A DNA stretch of 15,821 nt from positions 1-15,821 of the forward strand of contig JAAZYZ010000051.1 of assembly GCA_014239355.1 (NCBI GenBank), in the 5' to 3' direction. Positions 7,373 to 15,821 of the stretch are shown in pieces. Source of the DNA: Fidelibacterota bacterium (lineage in GTDB: Bacteria; Marinisomatota; Marinisomatia; SCGC-AAA003-L08; TMED6). Positions within the stretch are counted from its first letter, which is position 1. Each line of letters begins with the position of its first letter. The notes under the pieces are model-generated. The model had not been told where the DNA came from. It searched no databases and worked only from the letters and a program-made list of their open reading frames with translations. Made by a program: the position numbers and the translations under genes.

Positions 7373-10300
7373 TTATTGTGTGTAAAAATCAGGAAAATAT
7401 TTTTGAACTAATTCAGGATTTACAGTTTTTAATAATTCAGTAATATTTTGATCAATTAATTTAATTTCATTTTCAAGCTTATTATTTTGTTGCATTGCAT
7501 TTGATTCAATTTTATACTGTAATACTTGAAGCATAGATTGGCAATAAGACAAAGCACCATAATCATAAGATATTTCTGTAGGGATTACCTCGCTTGGAAA
7601 ATACTGATGGTTTAAATTAATAATATCAAAACTTGTTAATAGATGATCTTTTCTTTCCAAATCTAATGCAATATTAGTTCCCGTTTTAAAAAATACATTT
7701 CTATAATTTGCAGCGAGCCTTTCAATATTAGGCCCATAAAATATTCCAGGTGCATTTAATTTATTATAACGATATATTCCAAGAGTAGGATATTTTTCAA
7801 GCCATTTCATATATTGTTTATAATCATCTGCAGTTTTAATAATTAATTCTGTATCCCATTTCCCATTATTATTAATATCTTGGAAACTTCCATCATCTAA
7901 TTTTGGCTCACCATTTGCTTTAGTAATCATTTGAATTGTTTTATTTATATTCATTCTAATATCCATAGGAGTATTATTTTTTTGATTGGTTAATCGATAT
8001 ACTAAGCCCTCCTGTATTAGATACTCATCTAATCCTAATTTATTATCTCCTGTAGTAGTAGAAAAATAAATTGGATAATTATCAAAACACTTTTCTATTA
8101 TTTTCATAATGGTAATATTGGTTAGACCTATACCATATGTACCAGGGTAAAAATTCCAATTAAATTTTTTGCCTGATTCTGTATTAATATTAATTGTATA
8201 ATCATTGTTTAGCCAACGTGTAAATGCATATTCCATCAATTCTTCATAATTTTCTGATTCTACTACTTTTAAATATTCATCTATATTATCTGAAACTGAA
8301 TTTAAATTAAACATATTTAAACTAGGGGAGTGTTCATCTAATTGTTTTATATAACTTGGAAAATTTAATAAACTTAGATTAATAATCTTGATATCTTGCC
8401 TTATTTGTTCTACTTCTTGCATATACCATAAAGGGAATGTATCATTATCACCATTGGTAAATAAAATACCATTAGGTTCACATGAATTTAATAAGTTATA
8501 TGCATAATCCCATGCTTCATATCTATTTGACCGATCATGTGCATACCAATCTTTTAAACTCATCATTGTAGGCATAGATATTAATAATATTAAAGCTGTA
8601 AGTTTTGGATTAAAATTAAATTGTTGTTTTATTTTAGAGATTAATCCATAAGATCCAATTCCTATCCATATTGCAAATGCAAAAAAACTACCTACATATG
8701 CATAATCACGTTCTCTTGGTTGTGGATCACTTTGATTTAAGTACACAACAATCGCTAAACCTGTTAATATAAATAATATCAGTACTGATAGTGCTCTTTT
8801 AGGGTCCCGTTTAAAATGATAAAATATTCCAAATAAACCAATTATAAATGCTAATGGAAGCCCATATCTCCACATATCTACCCCCTGTAAGGGTCTCATG
8901 GTCATTAAGGGAGTCCCATCTAAACTATTTCTGGTCCAGCTTCGCTCGCTCCAATTTTCTTTACCTATAAATTGCCATGCAAAATATCGTAAATACATTT
9001 CTTTAAATTGATACTTCCAGACAAATTGAGTTATTTCTTCTTGAGTTACCGCTTTCGGATTTTGTGTATAACGTTTCCAACTTTCATTATTGCCTTGGCT
9101 ATTAATTACCAAGGATGTTTCTCTATCTAAGATACTCCACTGCCCATATTGATCTCTATTTATATATTGATAAGCGCTTTTAATATCTTCAGGGTTATTA
9201 TAGTTGATTTTTGGATTTTGTTGAGCACGTATAAAAATCATACTATAGGTTGAATATCCTAATAATACCATCATAGTACATGTAATAATTAGTCTTGATA
9301 TTTTATAGTAATTTTCTGATTCTTTTTTAAATTTTAATAAGGCTCCAATCCCTAAGGCAAGCATTAATAGTGTTTTAAATAAGTTTAAAAGTGTTTGAGT
9401 ATTTAATAAATTAAAATAATTAATTCCAGTGTTATTATAATGTTCAATTTGTGTTGTTGTATTTTTAATAAACCAATTTGTCACATCAGCTTTAATGCCA
9501 TTTTGTATAATATCCATATAATAAAATGTTTTTGCTTCTTCATTTGGGGCAGATAAAAATTTATCATATATGTTCGCTTGATTTTCATTTAAGTGATATG
9601 AGTAGCTTTGTATTTCTTGAGTTTTATTTTTTAGTAGTTGCGTATAGTCTTCTATAAATAATTCATTCGCTGTAATAAAAAGAAGGCTGAATGAAAATAC
9701 AATCATAGTAATATGTTTAATTTGTTTGTTGAGTTTCATATTTATCATAATTGTTGCAACTACAGTAATTATAAGAAATATATATAATATAATCGGGTCG
9801 GAAATTTTATTAGCAATAGAGGGCAACCCTTTAATAATACCCTTATATATAATTAAAAAAATTAAACCAGTTCCTATAGTTAGCATTAAATAGTGTGCTG
9901 GTTTAATCACAATAGATTTATTTAATTTATAAAAAACAATTAATCCAATAAAAGGTAGAGCTAACAAATTTAGCAAATGGACGCCAATAGCTAGCCCAAT
10001 ACAGTAACTAATTAAAATTAAATATTTTACTTTAGTATCCTTATTTAAGCTTGAAGCCCATTTTAAAATAAGCCAAACTACAATAGCTGTAAAAAATGTA
10101 GATAGAGCATACACTTCAGCTTCTACAGCATTGAACCATTGAGAATCTGTTACTGTAAAAGTAAGTGCACCAATAAATGCAGCTAGATATATTGTTCTAT
10201 TTTCCTCTTTTGTGAATTCTTTAATTAGTTGCACAATAATCATATATAGAAACATAATTGACAGTGCGCTTGCAATTGGAGAAACTAAGTTTACTCTTGC

Positions 10301-10528
10301 TCCTAAATCATTGAGTATTGGTATTTGTGCAAAGAAATTTCCTATCAATAGATATAATGGAGTACCAGGAGGGTGTGGGACACCTAAAATAATTGAGGTT
10401 GATATAAATTCTCCACAATCCCACAATGAAACAGTAGGGGCCATAGTTAAAAAATAAATAAAAAATGGTATTATAAATGATAATATGGTAAGTATTTGAT
10501 TTAATTTTTTATTATTTATATTATCCAA
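7373..10528 (-). CDS. DUF2723 / TMEM260-type membrane glycosyltransferase (GT117, putative protein O-mannosyltransferase)
   Basis: This is a 1051-residue polytopic protein of the DUF2723 (PF11028) family, which contains TMEM260-type protein O-mannosyltransferases and is common in Bacteroidota and relatives. Visible signatures are WDCGEF (36-41) with Asp37 and Glu40 in the catalytic-type first loop, HPPG (52-55), NAVEAEVYALS (133-143), DPQPRERDYAYVGSF (601-615) and NGDNDTFPLWYMQE (692-705). About a dozen hydrophobic segments occupy residues 12-655; the last 390 residues are mostly soluble and probably extracytoplasmic. Residues 884-892 (DINNNGKWD) resemble a calcium-binding loop. The start is TTG at 10526-10528: a stop codon lies two codons upstream in frame, and the next Met (29) would delete the first membrane helix. 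The gene overlaps the recG stop by 8 nt. Mannosyl transfer is known for some relatives; the substrate here is inferred. Confidence 0.87.
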   Translation of the reverse strand: MDNINNKKLNQILTILSFIIPFFIYFLTMAPTVSLWDCGEFISTSIILGVPHPPGTPLYLLIGNFFAQIPILNDLGARVNLVSPIASALSIMFLYMIIVQLIKEFTKEENRTIYLAAFIGALTFTVTDSQWFNAVEAEVYALSTFFTAIVVWLILKWASSLNKDTKVKYLILISYCIGLAIGVHLLNLLALPFIGLIVFYKLNKSIVIKPAHYLMLTIGTGLIFLIIYKGIIKGLPSIANKISDPIILYIFLIITVVATIMINMKLNKQIKHITMIVFSFSLLFITANELFIEDYTQLLKNKTQEIQSYSYHLNENQANIYDKFLSAPNEEAKTFYYMDIIQNGIKADVTNWFIKNTTTQIEHYNNTGINYFNLLNTQTLLNLFKTLLMLALGIGALLKFKKESENYYKISRLIITCTMMVLLGYSTYSMIFIRAQQNPKINYNNPEDIKSAYQYINRDQYGQWSILDRETSLVINSQGNNESWKRYTQNPKAVTQEEITQFVWKYQFKEMYLRYFAWQFIGKENWSERSWTRNSLDGTPLMTMRPLQGVDMWRYGLPLAFIIGLFGIFYHFKRDPKRALSVLILFILTGLAIVVYLNQSDPQPRERDYAYVGSFFAFAIWIGIGSYGLISKIKQQFNFNPKLTALILLISMPTMMSLKDWYAHDRSNRYEAWDYAYNLLNSCEPNGILFTNGDNDTFPLWYMQEVEQIRQDIKIINLSLLNFPSYIKQLDEHSPSLNMFNLNSVSDNIDEYLKVVESENYEELMEYAFTRWLNNDYTININTESGKKFNWNFYPGTYGIGLTNITIMKIIEKCFDNYPIYFSTTTGDNKLGLDEYLIQEGLVYRLTNQKNNTPMDIRMNINKTIQMITKANGEPKLDDGSFQDINNNGKWDTELIIKTADDYKQYMKWLEKYPTLGIYRYNKLNAPGIFYGPNIERLAANYRNVFFKTGTNIALDLERKDHLLTSFDIINLNHQYFPSEVIPTEISYDYGALSYCQSMLQVLQYKIESNAMQQNNKLENEIKLIDQNITELLKTVNPELVQKYFPDFYTQ

Positions 10529-12602
10529 TTTTTACAAACTCCAACATATGATTATATTTATTTTTAAATCTATCTTTAATTTTTTTATATTTACTTTTCT
10601 TTAGTAATGGATCTTGAGAGACTAATTCAAATGCTTGTTGCCTAGCTCTTCTTATAATCGCTCCATCGTTACTAAAATCTACAACTTTTGATTTTATAAA
10701 TCCATGTTGTTTTGTACCAAAAAAATCACCGGGGCCCCTCATTTTCAAATCTTCATCTGATATTATAAATCCATCTAATGTATTTTTCATAATTCTTAAT
10801 CTTTTATCTGCATTAGGTGTTTTTTTTCGCTGTACAAAGAAACAATAACTTTGCTTAGTTCCTCTACCAATTCTTCCTCGAAGTTGATGTAATTGTGTCA
10901 TACCAAAACGTTCTGAATTTTCTACCATTATAACTGTTGCATTTGGTATATTAATACCAACTTCAATTACTGTTGTAGCTACTAAACAATCAATTTCACC
11001 TTGATTCATTTTATTCATCTGCTCATCAATATCGTTTTTTTTCATTTTTCCATTTATATACCCTAATTTAAAATTTTTAAAGATAGACTGTAATTTTTCA
11101 TAACCTGATTTTGCTGCTTCTAAATCTAATTTTTCAGATTCATCTATTAATGGATAGACTACAAAACATTGCCCCCCACTTGACATTTCTTGTCGCATAA
11201 ATTCATATATTGATTCTATATTTTGAGGGTACACTAAATTTGTTTTAATTGGCAGTCTATTTTTAGGTAGTTCATCAATAATAGAAATATCCATATCCCC
11301 ATGTATAGTAATAGATAGGGTTCTAGGAATTGGAGTTGCTGTCATTGCGAGTACTTGGGGTGATGAGCCTTTTTCAATTAATAATTTTCTATGCTCTACT
11401 CCAAATCTATGCTGTTCATCAATAATAATTAAACCTAATTGATTAAATGTAATTGCTTCTTGTATTAATGAGTGTGTACCAATAATAAATTGGATTTCTC
11501 CTGACTTTAATTCATTAATTATAACATTTTTTTCTTTTTGTGATTTATTAGAAGTAATTAAACCACATGTGATTTTTGCTTTGTTACAATATTCTTGGAT
11601 ACTTTCAAAATGTTGTTCAGCTAAAATTTCTGTTGGAGCCATGAGAGCAACTTGCTGTTCTTCTGCAATTACAATTGCGGCTGTCAATACTGCTACAATG
11701 GTTTTCCCCGACCCTACGTCTCCCTGTATTAAACGATTCATCACTTGTTCAGACTTTAAATCGATTCTTATTTCTCTAAGTACCCTAATTTGAGCTTCGG
11801 TTAATTCAAAATTTAAATGGTCATAAATTGTTTTTAAATATTCACCTCTTTTAGGATATGATCTCCCTAGATTATTTTTCATATTTTTTCTTTTTAAAGC
11901 CATTAATAGCTGTATAAAAAAGTGTTCATTAAATTTTAACCTATGTAATGCTTCATTAATTTCATTATTATTTTTTGGGAAGTGTATATTTTTTAATGCT
12001 TGCCTTAATTCCAGTAAATTTTCTTGTTTTAGAATAGAAGAAGGAAAAAAATCATCTATAATATATTTATTATTACCAATGATATTTTTAATTAGTTTTC
12101 TAAATCCCCTACTATCTAAACCTTTTGATTTTAAATCAGAATTAGAAGCATATTGCGCGATAATTTGTCCAGTGTTATAATTTTCTGATTCTTCTAAAAT
12201 ATCAAAATCAGGATGGGTAATTTTTAATCCATTATAAAATTCTATTTTCCCAAAGACTGCAATTTGTTCATTAATTTTAAATTTTTCAACAATCCAGGAT
12301 AAGCCATTAAACCAAACACATTGTAGTTCACCGGTCCCATCAGATATTGTAACTTGGAATAAGCGCCGTTTTCCTAGTATTTTCATATTTTTACTTATTA
12401 TTTTACCAATAACAACAGTTTGTTCACCAATTTTAGTTTGATTAATAGTTTTGATATTAGTTCTATCTAAGTACTTTCTAGGAATATGATTTAATAAATC
12501 TGATACTACCTCTATACCATACGCTTTTAATTGCTTTGCTCTTTTCGGCCCTACCCCTTTAAGGTATGTAATATCATCATATAGTGGATTGGAAAATTTC
12601 AA
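10521..12602 (-). CDS. recG: ATP-dependent DNA helicase RecG
   Basis: RecG remodels stalled replication forks, R-loops and recombination intermediates, overlapping in role with RuvAB. The 693-residue length equals that of E. coli RecG. Domains in order are an N-terminal helical region with a helix-hairpin-helix-like YLKGVGPKRAKQL (13-25) and the OB-fold wedge (about 60-130). A superfamily 2 motor follows, with Walker A GDVGSGKT (294-301), DEQH (395-398), TAT (421-423) and QLRGRIGR (573-580), then the C-terminal translocation (TRG-like) region DGFIISDEDLKMRGPGDFFG (610-629). The start is TTG at 12600-12602, 15 nt after the valS stop in the same frame. The next in-frame ATG lies past residue 70 and would remove conserved sequence. 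No purine-rich site precedes it, so re-initiation after valS is likely. The 3' end overlaps the DUF2723 gene by 8 nt. Confidence 0.97.
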   Translation of the reverse strand: MKFSNPLYDDITYLKGVGPKRAKQLKAYGIEVVSDLLNHIPRKYLDRTNIKTINQTKIGEQTVVIGKIISKNMKILGKRRLFQVTISDGTGELQCVWFNGLSWIVEKFKINEQIAVFGKIEFYNGLKITHPDFDILEESENYNTGQIIAQYASNSDLKSKGLDSRGFRKLIKNIIGNNKYIIDDFFPSSILKQENLLELRQALKNIHFPKNNNEINEALHRLKFNEHFFIQLLMALKRKNMKNNLGRSYPKRGEYLKTIYDHLNFELTEAQIRVLREIRIDLKSEQVMNRLIQGDVGSGKTIVAVLTAAIVIAEEQQVALMAPTEILAEQHFESIQEYCNKAKITCGLITSNKSQKEKNVIINELKSGEIQFIIGTHSLIQEAITFNQLGLIIIDEQHRFGVEHRKLLIEKGSSPQVLAMTATPIPRTLSITIHGDMDISIIDELPKNRLPIKTNLVYPQNIESIYEFMRQEMSSGGQCFVVYPLIDESEKLDLEAAKSGYEKLQSIFKNFKLGYINGKMKKNDIDEQMNKMNQGEIDCLVATTVIEVGINIPNATVIMVENSERFGMTQLHQLRGRIGRGTKQSYCFFVQRKKTPNADKRLRIMKNTLDGFIISDEDLKMRGPGDFFGTKQHGFIKSKVVDFSNDGAIIRRARQQAFELVSQDPLLKKSKYKKIKDRFKNKYNHMLEFVKIG
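10526..10542 (-). promoter_or_regulatory. GGAG ribosome binding site and TTG start of the DUF2723 gene
   Basis: Read on the - strand, GGAG (complement of 10539-10542) precedes the TTG at 10528-10526 by ten bases, inside the recG coding region. The in-frame stop TAA at the complement of 10532-10534 rules out any longer reading frame, and no ATG is available before the conserved first helix. This makes TTG the best-supported initiator. Confidence 0.6.
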
Positions 12603-12617
12603 TTGAAAAATAAAATA

Positions 12618-15248
12618 TTACTTTATTAGTGAATTTAAGTTTTCAGTTAACTTATTTAATTGTTGCTGATAATCAGCTTGCTTTGTTTTTTCATGAGCTA
12701 TAATTTTTTTCGGAGCTCGTTCAACAAAGTTTTGATTTTCTAATTTTTTTGAAACGGAATTTAAGCGACCAGTCATATCTGAAACTTGTTTTTCTAATCG
12801 TTTAATTTCTTCTTTTAAATCAATTAATCCTTTTAGGGGAATAAAAATTTCAAGATTTTCAATTACTGCGGTTGCTGATTGTGCAGGCTTCTTTAAATTC
12901 TCTCCCACTTCTAAACTTCCAATTTTAATCAATCTATTCATTAAATCAATATTTTCTTTAATGATATCAGTATATTTCCTTTCTCCTCTTACATACATAT
13001 TTATTGTTTTTGACGGTGAAATATTTAAGCTTGCTTTGATATTTCGCACTGAGCTAATAGCTGTCATAATTAATTTAATATCTTGTTCTATATTATAATT
13101 TACCATGTTTTTATCAAATATAGGAGACTGACTAGTAATTAATAATTGATTATTGTCCACACTACTATTATTTTTGTCTACATCTAAAAAACTCCAAATT
13201 TCTTCAGTAATATGAGGTGTGAATGGGTGTAGTAATTTTAAAACATTTTTTAAGATATATATTGATACAGCTTCGGCACTTCTTTTGTCTTCTTTATCTT
13301 CGCCATAAAAGCGTGTTTTTGTAAATTCTATATACCAATCACAGAAATAATCATATACAAATTCATAAATTGTTTTTATTACTTCATTTAATTTGTAATC
13401 ATTATAGTGTCCATTTATTTTGTCTACGGAATTATTGAGTTTTGATAAAATCCATTTATCAGTAATATGTAATTTTTTATCATCTGGCAAATTACCTTTT
13501 AAATCATTTGCATTCATTAAAATGAAGCGAGCAGAATTCCATAATTTATTCATAAAATTTCTACCGTGTTCTAATTTACTTTCTGAGTATAATATATCTG
13601 AACCAGCCGGTGCAATAAGTAATAAGCCAACTCTCACAGCATCAGAGCCATATTTTTCAATGAGATCAAGAGGATCAGCAGAGTTGCCTAATGATTTACT
13701 CATTTTTCTACCTTCTGCATCCCTAACAATACCATTGAAGTAAACATTTTTAAATGGGATTTCTTTTTTAAAATATAATCCTGCCATAATCATACGGGCT
13801 ACCCAGAAAAAGATAATATCTGGCCCCGTCACTAAGTCATTTGTGGGGTAAAATTTTTGTAATTTTGGTGTCTCTTCAGGCCAACCTAAAGTTGCAAATG
13901 GCCATAACCATGAACTAAACCATGTATCTAATACATCTTCATCTTGCACCCATCCAGTACCACTTGGAGGATTAATACCACAATATATTTCATCTCCTTT
14001 ATACCATACTGGGATTCTGTGGCCCCACCACAACTGTCGTGAAATACACCAATCTTTAATATTTTCTAACCAATGGTTATATGTTTTAGTCCATCTTTCA
14101 GGATAAAATTTTATTTCTCCATTATTAACTACCTTTAATGCCGGTTCTGCTAATTTTTCCATTTTTAAAAACCATTGTTTAGAGATATATGGTTCTACAA
14201 TAGCATCTGTTCTTTCGGAGTGACCTACTTGATGTGTATAGTCTTCAATTTTATCTAACAAATCTAATTTAGTTATTTTATCAATGATTAATTTTCTAGC
14301 CTTAAATCTATCTAAATTTTGAAATTCTAATGGGCAGTTTTCATTTAATTTAGCATCTGGATGAAGTATATTAATTACTTCTAGCTTATGCCTTAATCCC
14401 ATTTCATAATCATTAGGGTCATGGGCAGGGGTCACTTTTACACAACCAGTACCAAATTCCATATCAACATATTCATCTGCAAATATTGGAATTTCACGAT
14501 TCATAATCGGCAGAGTAATAGTTTGACCTATTAAATGCTGATATCTTTTATCATTTGGGTTTACTGCTACCCCTGTATCTCCAAGCATTGTTTCGGGTCT
14601 TGTAGTTGCGACAACCATAAACTCTTTACTTTCCTTAATAGGATACTTAATATGCCATAAATGACCTTGTTTTTCTTTATAAATCACTTCTTCATCAGAT
14701 AGGGCTGTTAATCCTTTTGGATCCCAATTAATAATTCTTTCACCTTTATAGATTAGTCCATCTTCATATAGTTTTACAAAAGCATGAATAACTGATTCAC
14801 TATATTTTGGATCCATTGTAAAAGTAGTTTGATTCCAATCACATGAAGCTCCTACTCGCTTTAATTGATTAAGAATTTTCCCCCCATATTCTTCTTTCCA
14901 ATCCCATGCATGCTCAAGAAATTTTTCTCTTCCAAGATCCTCTTTGTTTTCTCCTTTATCTAAGAGCATTTTTGTCACTTTTGCCTCTGTTGCAATTGAG
15001 GCATGGTCCATCCCTGGAAGCCATAAAGTACTTTTTAAGTTCATACGCTCTTTTCGTATTAAAATATCTTGAATTGTATTATTTAATACATGTCCAATAT
15101 GAAGAATCCCTGTTACATTTGGAGGCGGAATCATAATAGTAAATGCTTCATCATTATTAGGGTTTGGCTCAAATACATTTTGTTCTTGCCAAAATTTATA
15201 CCACTTTGATTCTACATTTTGGGGATTATATATTTTAGATAATTCCAT
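12618..15248 (-). CDS. valS: Valyl-tRNA synthetase
   Basis: ValS charges tRNA-Val and edits mischarged threonine. The 876-residue protein is a complete class Ia synthetase. The HIGH motif (50-53) lies within PPPNVTGILHIGHVLN, and the CP1 editing domain holds TTRPET (215-220) and PAHDPNDYEMG (274-284). The catalytic core resumes with DWCISRQLWWGHRIP (399-413), then KMSKS (515-519) in GRKMSKSLGNSADP, the anticodon-binding helices (about 600-760), and a C-terminal coiled-coil arm (about 805-876) of the ValRS_Tant_C type. The length is slightly below E. coli's 951 but normal for FCB-group enzymes. The start is ATG, 12 nt after the stop of the upstream PNGase-like gene. This is an essential housekeeping gene and the best marker in the window for phylogenetic placement. 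Confidence 0.98.
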   Translation of the reverse strand: MELSKIYNPQNVESKWYKFWQEQNVFEPNPNNDEAFTIMIPPPNVTGILHIGHVLNNTIQDILIRKERMNLKSTLWLPGMDHASIATEAKVTKMLLDKGENKEDLGREKFLEHAWDWKEEYGGKILNQLKRVGASCDWNQTTFTMDPKYSESVIHAFVKLYEDGLIYKGERIINWDPKGLTALSDEEVIYKEKQGHLWHIKYPIKESKEFMVVATTRPETMLGDTGVAVNPNDKRYQHLIGQTITLPIMNREIPIFADEYVDMEFGTGCVKVTPAHDPNDYEMGLRHKLEVINILHPDAKLNENCPLEFQNLDRFKARKLIIDKITKLDLLDKIEDYTHQVGHSERTDAIVEPYISKQWFLKMEKLAEPALKVVNNGEIKFYPERWTKTYNHWLENIKDWCISRQLWWGHRIPVWYKGDEIYCGINPPSGTGWVQDEDVLDTWFSSWLWPFATLGWPEETPKLQKFYPTNDLVTGPDIIFFWVARMIMAGLYFKKEIPFKNVYFNGIVRDAEGRKMSKSLGNSADPLDLIEKYGSDAVRVGLLLIAPAGSDILYSESKLEHGRNFMNKLWNSARFILMNANDLKGNLPDDKKLHITDKWILSKLNNSVDKINGHYNDYKLNEVIKTIYEFVYDYFCDWYIEFTKTRFYGEDKEDKRSAEAVSIYILKNVLKLLHPFTPHITEEIWSFLDVDKNNSSVDNNQLLITSQSPIFDKNMVNYNIEQDIKLIMTAISSVRNIKASLNISPSKTINMYVRGERKYTDIIKENIDLMNRLIKIGSLEVGENLKKPAQSATAVIENLEIFIPLKGLIDLKEEIKRLEKQVSDMTGRLNSVSKKLENQNFVERAPKKIIAHEKTKQADYQQQLNKLTENLNSLIK

Positions 15249-15260
15249 ATAGTATAGACC

Positions 15261-15821
15261 TTAGCGCCAAATAATTATATAAGATGAAACAGCAATTTCA
15301 GGGCAGTAACAATCATTTGGTGGGCATATAGGAGGATCAACACAGCCATTCCATGATTCACGGCATGCAGAGTATTGCATCACATTTTCCTCACCAGTAG
15401 AAATAAAGTCTGTAATGTCTGTTATTATAGGATGTACATCTTGACCTGGACACCATCCAGCTCTACCATAACCCCAAGTTCCCCACTGATTTGGGACAAC
15501 ACCTTCAATAATGGTTTCTAATTCCATACAATAATTATTATCATCTGCTTCAGGATAAGCGGTCTCAAATTCATGAACTCCACCATTGACTGTAAAAATA
15601 TGTTTCGAATTACAAAATTCAGCACAATTAAATCCATCACAGCCCCATCCATGTCCTGTAATGTACGATACAAATTCTACCTTTGTAGCATCATCAGGAA
15701 CTTCAAATACAATCGGAGGAGTATTATCATCAAAATCAGGATTAAATGGGATTGTTCCTACCCACATGGGTTGAAATATTTGAGGAGTATCTGTTAAATC
15801 CTCACCATGATAAAAACGAAA
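15261..15821 (-). CDS. PNGase F-like secreted domain protein, C-terminal part (5' end outside window)
   Basis: The frame stays open to the window edge, giving 186 residues of a longer protein; the ATG at 15767 is internal or unproven as a start. The sequence matches the C-terminal domain of peptide-N-glycosidase F (PNGase F), a jelly-roll enzyme that removes N-linked glycans from glycoproteins. Counting from Met at 15767, it has YITGHGWG (35-42), NCAEFCN (47-53), HIFTVNGG (56-63), GTWGYGRAGWCPG (96-108) and a terminal SSYIIIWR strand (161-168). The CAEFC motif corresponds to the Cys204-Glu206-Cys208 region of PNGase F, where Glu206 is a functional residue. Ten cysteines in the last 168 residues suggest a disulfide-rich exported protein. 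No C-terminal secretion-sorting domain follows. The N-terminal domain, needed to call an active amidase, lies outside. The gene is somewhat richer in G+C than its neighbours and ends 12 nt before valS. Confidence 0.8.
   Translation of the reverse strand, partial: FRFYHGEDLTDTPQIFQPMWVGTIPFNPDFDDNTPPIVFEVPDDATKVEFVSYITGHGWGCDGFNCAEFCNSKHIFTVNGGVHEFETAYPEADDNNYCMELETIIEGVVPNQWGTWGYGRAGWCPGQDVHPIITDITDFISTGEENVMQYSACRESWNGCVDPPICPPNDCYCPEIAVSSYIIIWR

Noticed and set aside
10212..10457. Open frame of 81 codons on the + strand inside the DUF2723 gene
   Set aside because: It is antisense to the strongly conserved N-terminal region of a real gene, with no recognisable domain or ribosome binding site. 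The same applies to open frames at 1446-1655 (-), 11569-11793 (+), 13420-13743 (+), 14906-15136 (+) and 15573-15797 (+).
15249..15260. Promoter or T-box-type leader ahead of valS
   Set aside because: Only 12 bases separate valS from the upstream gene, so there is no room for a leader element; any control region must lie within or before the PNGase-like gene.
1..15821. tRNA, rRNA, CRISPR array, insertion sequence, phage or defence-system genes
   Set aside because: None was visible on reading the window; coding sequence fills nearly all of it and every gene has a plausible housekeeping, envelope or glycan assignment.

Overview
The window is a compact, very AT-rich stretch of bacterial chromosome (most 60-base rows I counted by hand are 18-30% G+C). 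It holds twelve protein genes, standard stop codons and almost no non-coding DNA; the largest gap is 15 bases. The likely source is an uncultured marine bacterium of the FCB group, possibly Marinimicrobia/SAR406 or a Bacteroidota relative. This is inferred from a DUF2723/TMEM260-type membrane glycosyltransferase of about 1050 residues, a ftsK-lolA neighbour pair, a PNGase F-like secreted domain and the base composition. No rRNA or other phylogenetic marker was aligned, so the placement is tentative.

Left block, + strand (2-6348): yebC (3' part), ruvC, ruvA, gcvT, ftsK, a lolA-like gene and a UPF0104/AglD-type membrane protein. The first four are joined stop-to-start (0 nt gap, 1 nt overlap, 4 nt overlap). 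The block combines Holliday-junction processing (RuvA binds junctions and RuvC cuts them; ruvB is not here), chromosome segregation at the septum (FtsK), one-carbon metabolism (GcvT) and envelope maintenance (LolA-like chaperone, multi-pass membrane protein).

Right block, - strand (15821 down to 6336): a PNGase F-like secreted protein (5' part outside the window), valS, recG, the DUF2723 glycosyltransferase and a GT2 glycosyltransferase, again nearly without spacers. recG and the DUF2723 gene both appear to start at TTG. The last two genes look like a glycan or protein-glycosylation pair. RecG in this block and RuvAC in the other act on the same kinds of branched DNA.

The two blocks converge and overlap tail-to-tail by 13 nt at 6336-6348, inside a small perfect palindrome. 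No divergent promoter region, tRNA, rRNA, CRISPR, insertion sequence or integrase was seen, and there is no gene-free stretch near 300 bases. Both transcription units appear to start outside the window. I found no convincing new multi-gene system. The points most worth checking are the PNGase F-like gene ahead of valS, the DUF2723/GT2 pair with a calcium-loop-like insert, the 22-nt repeat across the lolA start, and the altered acidic pin of RuvA.
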